This document shows positions 5,658 to 7,866 of a stretch of 7,866 bases of DNA, one piece after another. Both the position numbers and the translations under genes were made by a program. Numbering within the stretch: position 1 is the first letter of the stretch; each line of letters opens with the position of its first letter. The stretch lies in contig JAICIT010000098.1 in assembly GCA_025960445.1 (NCBI GenBank), forward strand, positions 1-7,866. Reading direction: 5' to 3'. The notes under the pieces are model-generated. The model was not told the DNA's origin. It did not search any database and worked only from the letters and a program-made list of their open reading frames with translations. The DNA comes from Bradyrhizobium sp. GTDB taxonomy: Bacteria > Pseudomonadota > Alphaproteobacteria > Rhizobiales > Xanthobacteraceae.

Positions 5658-6700
5658 GAGTCATCCTCGGTGCCGCCGCCGAACAACCCGAACTGCGCCG
5701 GATCGCGCGCGGGCTCGGCTAGGCCGAGGTGGCGGAAGGCATGCGAGGTCAGCAACCGTCCGCGTGGAGTGCGCTGCAGATATCCGCACTGGATCAGGAA
5801 CGGTTCGATGATGTCTTCGATCGCATCGCGCGGCTCGGACAGCGCCGCCGCCATAGTCTCCACGCCGACCGGACCACCACCATAGTTCATCGCAATCGTG
5901 GTCAGATAACGCCGGTCCATGGCATCGAGCCCGGCGGCGTCGACTTCGAGCGCGCTCAGCGCATGATCGGCAATCTTGCGGTCGACCGAGATCGCATCCG
6001 CGGCCGAGGCAAAATCCCTGACTCGCCGCAACAAACGCCCGGCGATGCGCGGGGTGCCGCGCGCCCGGCGCGCGATCTCGTTGGCGCCGTCCGGCGTCAT
6101 GCCAATGTTAAGCACGCGCGCGCCGCGGCTGACGATTTTTTCCAGCTCCTGCTCGGTATAGAAATTCAGCCGCACCGGAATGCCGAAGCGGTCGCGCAAC
6201 GGATTGGTCAGCAGTCCCGCCCGCGTGGTGGCGCCGACCAGCGTGAATTTCGCCAACTCGATCTTGACCGAACGCGCCGCCGGTCCCTCACCGATGATCA
6301 GGTCGAGCTGAAAGTCCTCCATCGCCGGATACAGCACTTCCTCGACCGCAGGGCTGAGCCGATGGATTTCGTCGATGAACAACACGTCGCGCTCTTCGAG
6401 ATTGGTCAGAAGTGCGGCCAGATCGCCAGCCTTGGCAATCACGGGTCCGGAGGTGGCTCGAAAGCCGACCCCGAGTTCTCGCGCCACGATTTGCGCCAGC
6501 GTGGTCTTGCCGAGACCCGGCGGACCGACGAACAACACATGGTCGAGCGCCTCGCCGCGCTTGCGCGCCGCCTCGATAAAGATCGAGAGATTGGCGCGCG
6601 CCTGCGCTTGTCCGACGAATTCCGATAACAACTGCGGTCGCAGCGCGGTGTCGGGCACATCCTCGGTGCGGCGTTCGGGAGTAACGATGCGCGAGTTCAC
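5654..6700 (-). CDS. ruvB: Holliday junction branch migration DNA helicase RuvB
   Basis: A 348-residue AAA+ motor that, loaded by RuvA as hexameric rings, drives branch migration of Holliday junctions. Walker A GPPGLGKT covers 59-66, Walker B VLFIDE 106-111, sensor 1 is in GATTRAG (156-162), and the arginine finger is Arg171 in LRDRFG, equivalent to E. coli Arg174. Sensor 2 lies in [16 protein letters not shown] (214-229). The C-terminal winged-helix DNA-binding domain holds [19 protein letters not shown] and QRTPRGR. A short tail ending [12 protein letters not shown] extends past the core, as in related alphaproteobacteria. The start is GTG, overlapping the ruvA stop by 4 bases; its own TGA overlaps the ybgC GTG. 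The protein looks intact. Confidence 0.98.
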   Translation of the reverse strand: MNSRIVTPERRTEDVPDTALRPQLLSEFVGQAQARANLSIFIEAARKRGEALDHVLFVGPPGLGKTTLAQIVARELGVGFRATSGPVIAKAGDLAALLTNLEERDVLFIDEIHRLSPAVEEVLYPAMEDFQLDLIIGEGPAARSVKIELAKFTLVGATTRAGLLTNPLRDRFGIPVRLNFYTEQELEKIVSRGARVLNIGMTPDGANEIARRARGTPRIAGRLLRRVRDFASAADAISVDRKIADHALSALEVDAAGLDAMDRRYLTTIAMNYGGGPVGVETMAAALSEPRDAIEDIIEPFLIQCGYLQRTPRGRLLTSHAFRHLGLAEPARDPAQFGLFGGGTEDDS

Positions 6701-7314
6701 TTCGCCAACTCCTTCAGGCCGAGCCGGATCAACTGCGCGGTCTCGGCGTTCTCACCGGCGCTGCGCGAGGCCGAGGCAATCGCGGCCGCCGCCTGCGGCT
6801 GGCCGTAGCCGAGATTGACCAGCGCCGAGATCGCGTCGGTCACAGGGCGCGGCGCGCGTTGATCGTCGATCGCGCCTGACAGGTGCACCAGCGCCGGATC
6901 GATATTGGTAAACGCCGGCGCCTTGTCCTTTAACTCGGTGACGATGCGCTCCGCCACTTTCGGACCGACGCCGGGGGTGCGCGTGACCGCGGTCTTGTCG
7001 CGCAGCGCGATGGCATTAGCGAGATCCGATGGCGGCAAGGTACCGAGCACCGCCAGCGCCACTTTGGCGCCTACGCCCTGCACGGTCTGCAGCAATCGAA
7101 ACCATTCGCGCTCCACGTCGCTGCGAAAGCCGAACAGCTTGATCTGATCCTCGCGCACATAAGTCTCGATCGACAGCACCGCAGCCTGGCCGAGCGTCGG
7201 CAGCGCTTGAAGCGTGCGGGCGGAGCAATGCACCTGATAGCCCACGCCGCCGACGTCGAGGATCACAAAATCCTCGCCGTAGCTGTCGATAAGACCTTTC
7301 AATTTTCCGATCAT
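6697..7314 (-). CDS. ruvA: Holliday junction branch migration protein RuvA
   Basis: A 205-residue junction-binding subunit; the tetramer holds the four-way junction and positions two RuvB rings. The N-terminal OB-fold starts [28 protein letters not shown]. The two helix-hairpin-helix motifs are centred on QGVGAK (79-84) and PGVGPK (114-119). A flexible linker (about 131-155) leads to the C-terminal RuvB-contacting domain, [19 protein letters not shown]. The length is usual. The ATG overlaps the ruvC stop (ATGA), so translation is probably coupled. No internal damage is seen. Confidence 0.98.
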   Translation of the reverse strand: MIGKLKGLIDSYGEDFVILDVGGVGYQVHCSARTLQALPTLGQAAVLSIETYVREDQIKLFGFRSDVEREWFRLLQTVQGVGAKVALAVLGTLPPSDLANAIALRDKTAVTRTPGVGPKVAERIVTELKDKAPAFTNIDPALVHLSGAIDDQRAPRPVTDAISALVNLGYGQPQAAAAIASASRSAGENAETAQLIRLGLKELAK

Positions 7315-7838
7315 GCCTGAAGCACTTTCAGCCGCAGCGCCGCGCTTTGGCGGTGATGCGCGTGGGTAATCGCGATCGCCAGCGCGTCGGCGGCATCCGG
7401 CGATTTGGGTTCGGCTTTCGGCAGCAGGATCTTCAGCATCACCAGGATCTGGTTCTTGTCGGCATGGCCGGCACCGACCACGGTTTTCTTCACCTGATTG
7501 GGCGCGTATTCCGCAACCGTAATTCCGAACATCGCCGGCGCCAGCATGGCGACGCCGCGCGCTTGTCCAAGCTTCAGCGTGGCGACGCCGTCCTTGTTGA
7601 CGAAAGTCTGTTCGACCGCGGCCTCAGCCGGGTTAAAGCTGCTGAGCACCCCGGCAAGCCCCTCATGAATCGCTAGCAACCGGCTCGCCAGCGGCAGGCC
7701 TTCGGCCGGTTCCACCGAGCCGCACCCGATAAAAGAAAGCCGATTGCCATCGAGCTCGATCACGCCCCAGCCGGTGCGGCGCAGGCCCGGATCGATGCCC
7801 ATGATGCGGACGGGGTGGCGAATCGGCATTGATGTCAT
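7311..7838 (-). CDS. ruvC: crossover junction endodeoxyribonuclease RuvC
   Basis: A 175-residue Holliday junction resolvase with an RNase H fold, cutting symmetrically within the RuvABC complex. All four metal-binding acidic residues are present: Asp16 in [12 protein letters not shown], Glu76 in VEQTF, Asp148 and Asp151 in SPDAADALA, corresponding to E. coli Asp7, Glu66, Asp138 and Asp141. The basic [14 protein letters not shown] stretch (117-130) is also typical. The start could be the ATG at 7838 or the one three codons later (7829); neither has a strong ribosome site. The 28 bases to the window edge are too short to judge the promoter. It heads the ruvC-ruvA-ruvB-ybgC run. Confidence 0.97.
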   Translation of the reverse strand: MTSMPIRHPVRIMGIDPGLRRTGWGVIELDGNRLSFIGCGSVEPAEGLPLASRLLAIHEGLAGVLSSFNPAEAAVEQTFVNKDGVATLKLGQARGVAMLAPAMFGITVAEYAPNQVKKTVVGAGHADKNQILVMLKILLPKAEPKSPDAADALAIAITHAHHRQSAALRLKVLQA

Positions 7839-7866
7839 CGCTTAGTGATAACGCCGGGGGCGGGCC

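Noticed and set aside
5729..6628. 299-codon open frame on the plus strand opposite ruvB
   Set aside because: It mirrors an intact, fully conserved ruvB. The product is arginine- and histidine-rich without any family signature.
1..7866. CRISPR arrays, tRNA genes, insertion sequences, phage or toxin-antitoxin genes
   Set aside because: No spaced direct repeats, cloverleaf-like sequence, transposase motifs or terminal repeats were found on reading both strands.

Overview
The window looks like chromosomal DNA of an alphaproteobacterium, most likely in the Bradyrhizobium/Rhodopseudomonas/Nitrobacteraceae group. This rests on high GC, the ruvC-ruvA-ruvB-ybgC order, the style of the encoded proteins, and a GTCGTCCCGG...CCGGGACGAC palindrome of the kind I recall scattered through such genomes. 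This assignment is by recognition, not by a search. No tRNA, rRNA, transposase, phage gene or CRISPR array is visible, and no gene-free stretch reaches 300 bases.

Right part (about 5190-7838, minus strand): a tight housekeeping operon, ruvC-ruvA-ruvB-ybgC. Each gene overlaps the next by exactly 4 bases (ATGA, GTGA, GTGA). RuvABC processes Holliday junctions and YbgC is a hotdog-fold acyl-CoA thioesterase. tolQ, which often follows ybgC, is absent here. Instead a glutathione S-transferase gene converges on ybgC, with a REP-like palindrome in the gap.

Middle part (about 2743-5095): a GhrA-type D-2-hydroxyacid dehydrogenase (+), a convergent TetR-family repressor (-), and a divergent beta-class-like glutathione S-transferase (+). 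The 70-base AT-rich gap between tetR and the transferase carries inverted repeats that could be operators.

Left part (1-2665, minus strand): a probable signalling module. A small YCII/DGPF-type protein overlaps by 4 bases a 424-residue ECF sigma factor of the ECF42 type, which carries a long C-terminal extension. Next come an N-terminally membrane-anchored SRPBCC protein and a PhnB-like VOC protein cut by the window edge. The most interesting observation is that the same element, TGTCGG-N17-CGTC, lies upstream of both the YCII-sigma operon and the SRPBCC-VOC pair. It resembles the promoter motif I recall for ECF42 sigma factors. The sigma factor would then control its own operon and the two downstream genes, giving a four-gene regulon within 2.7 kb.
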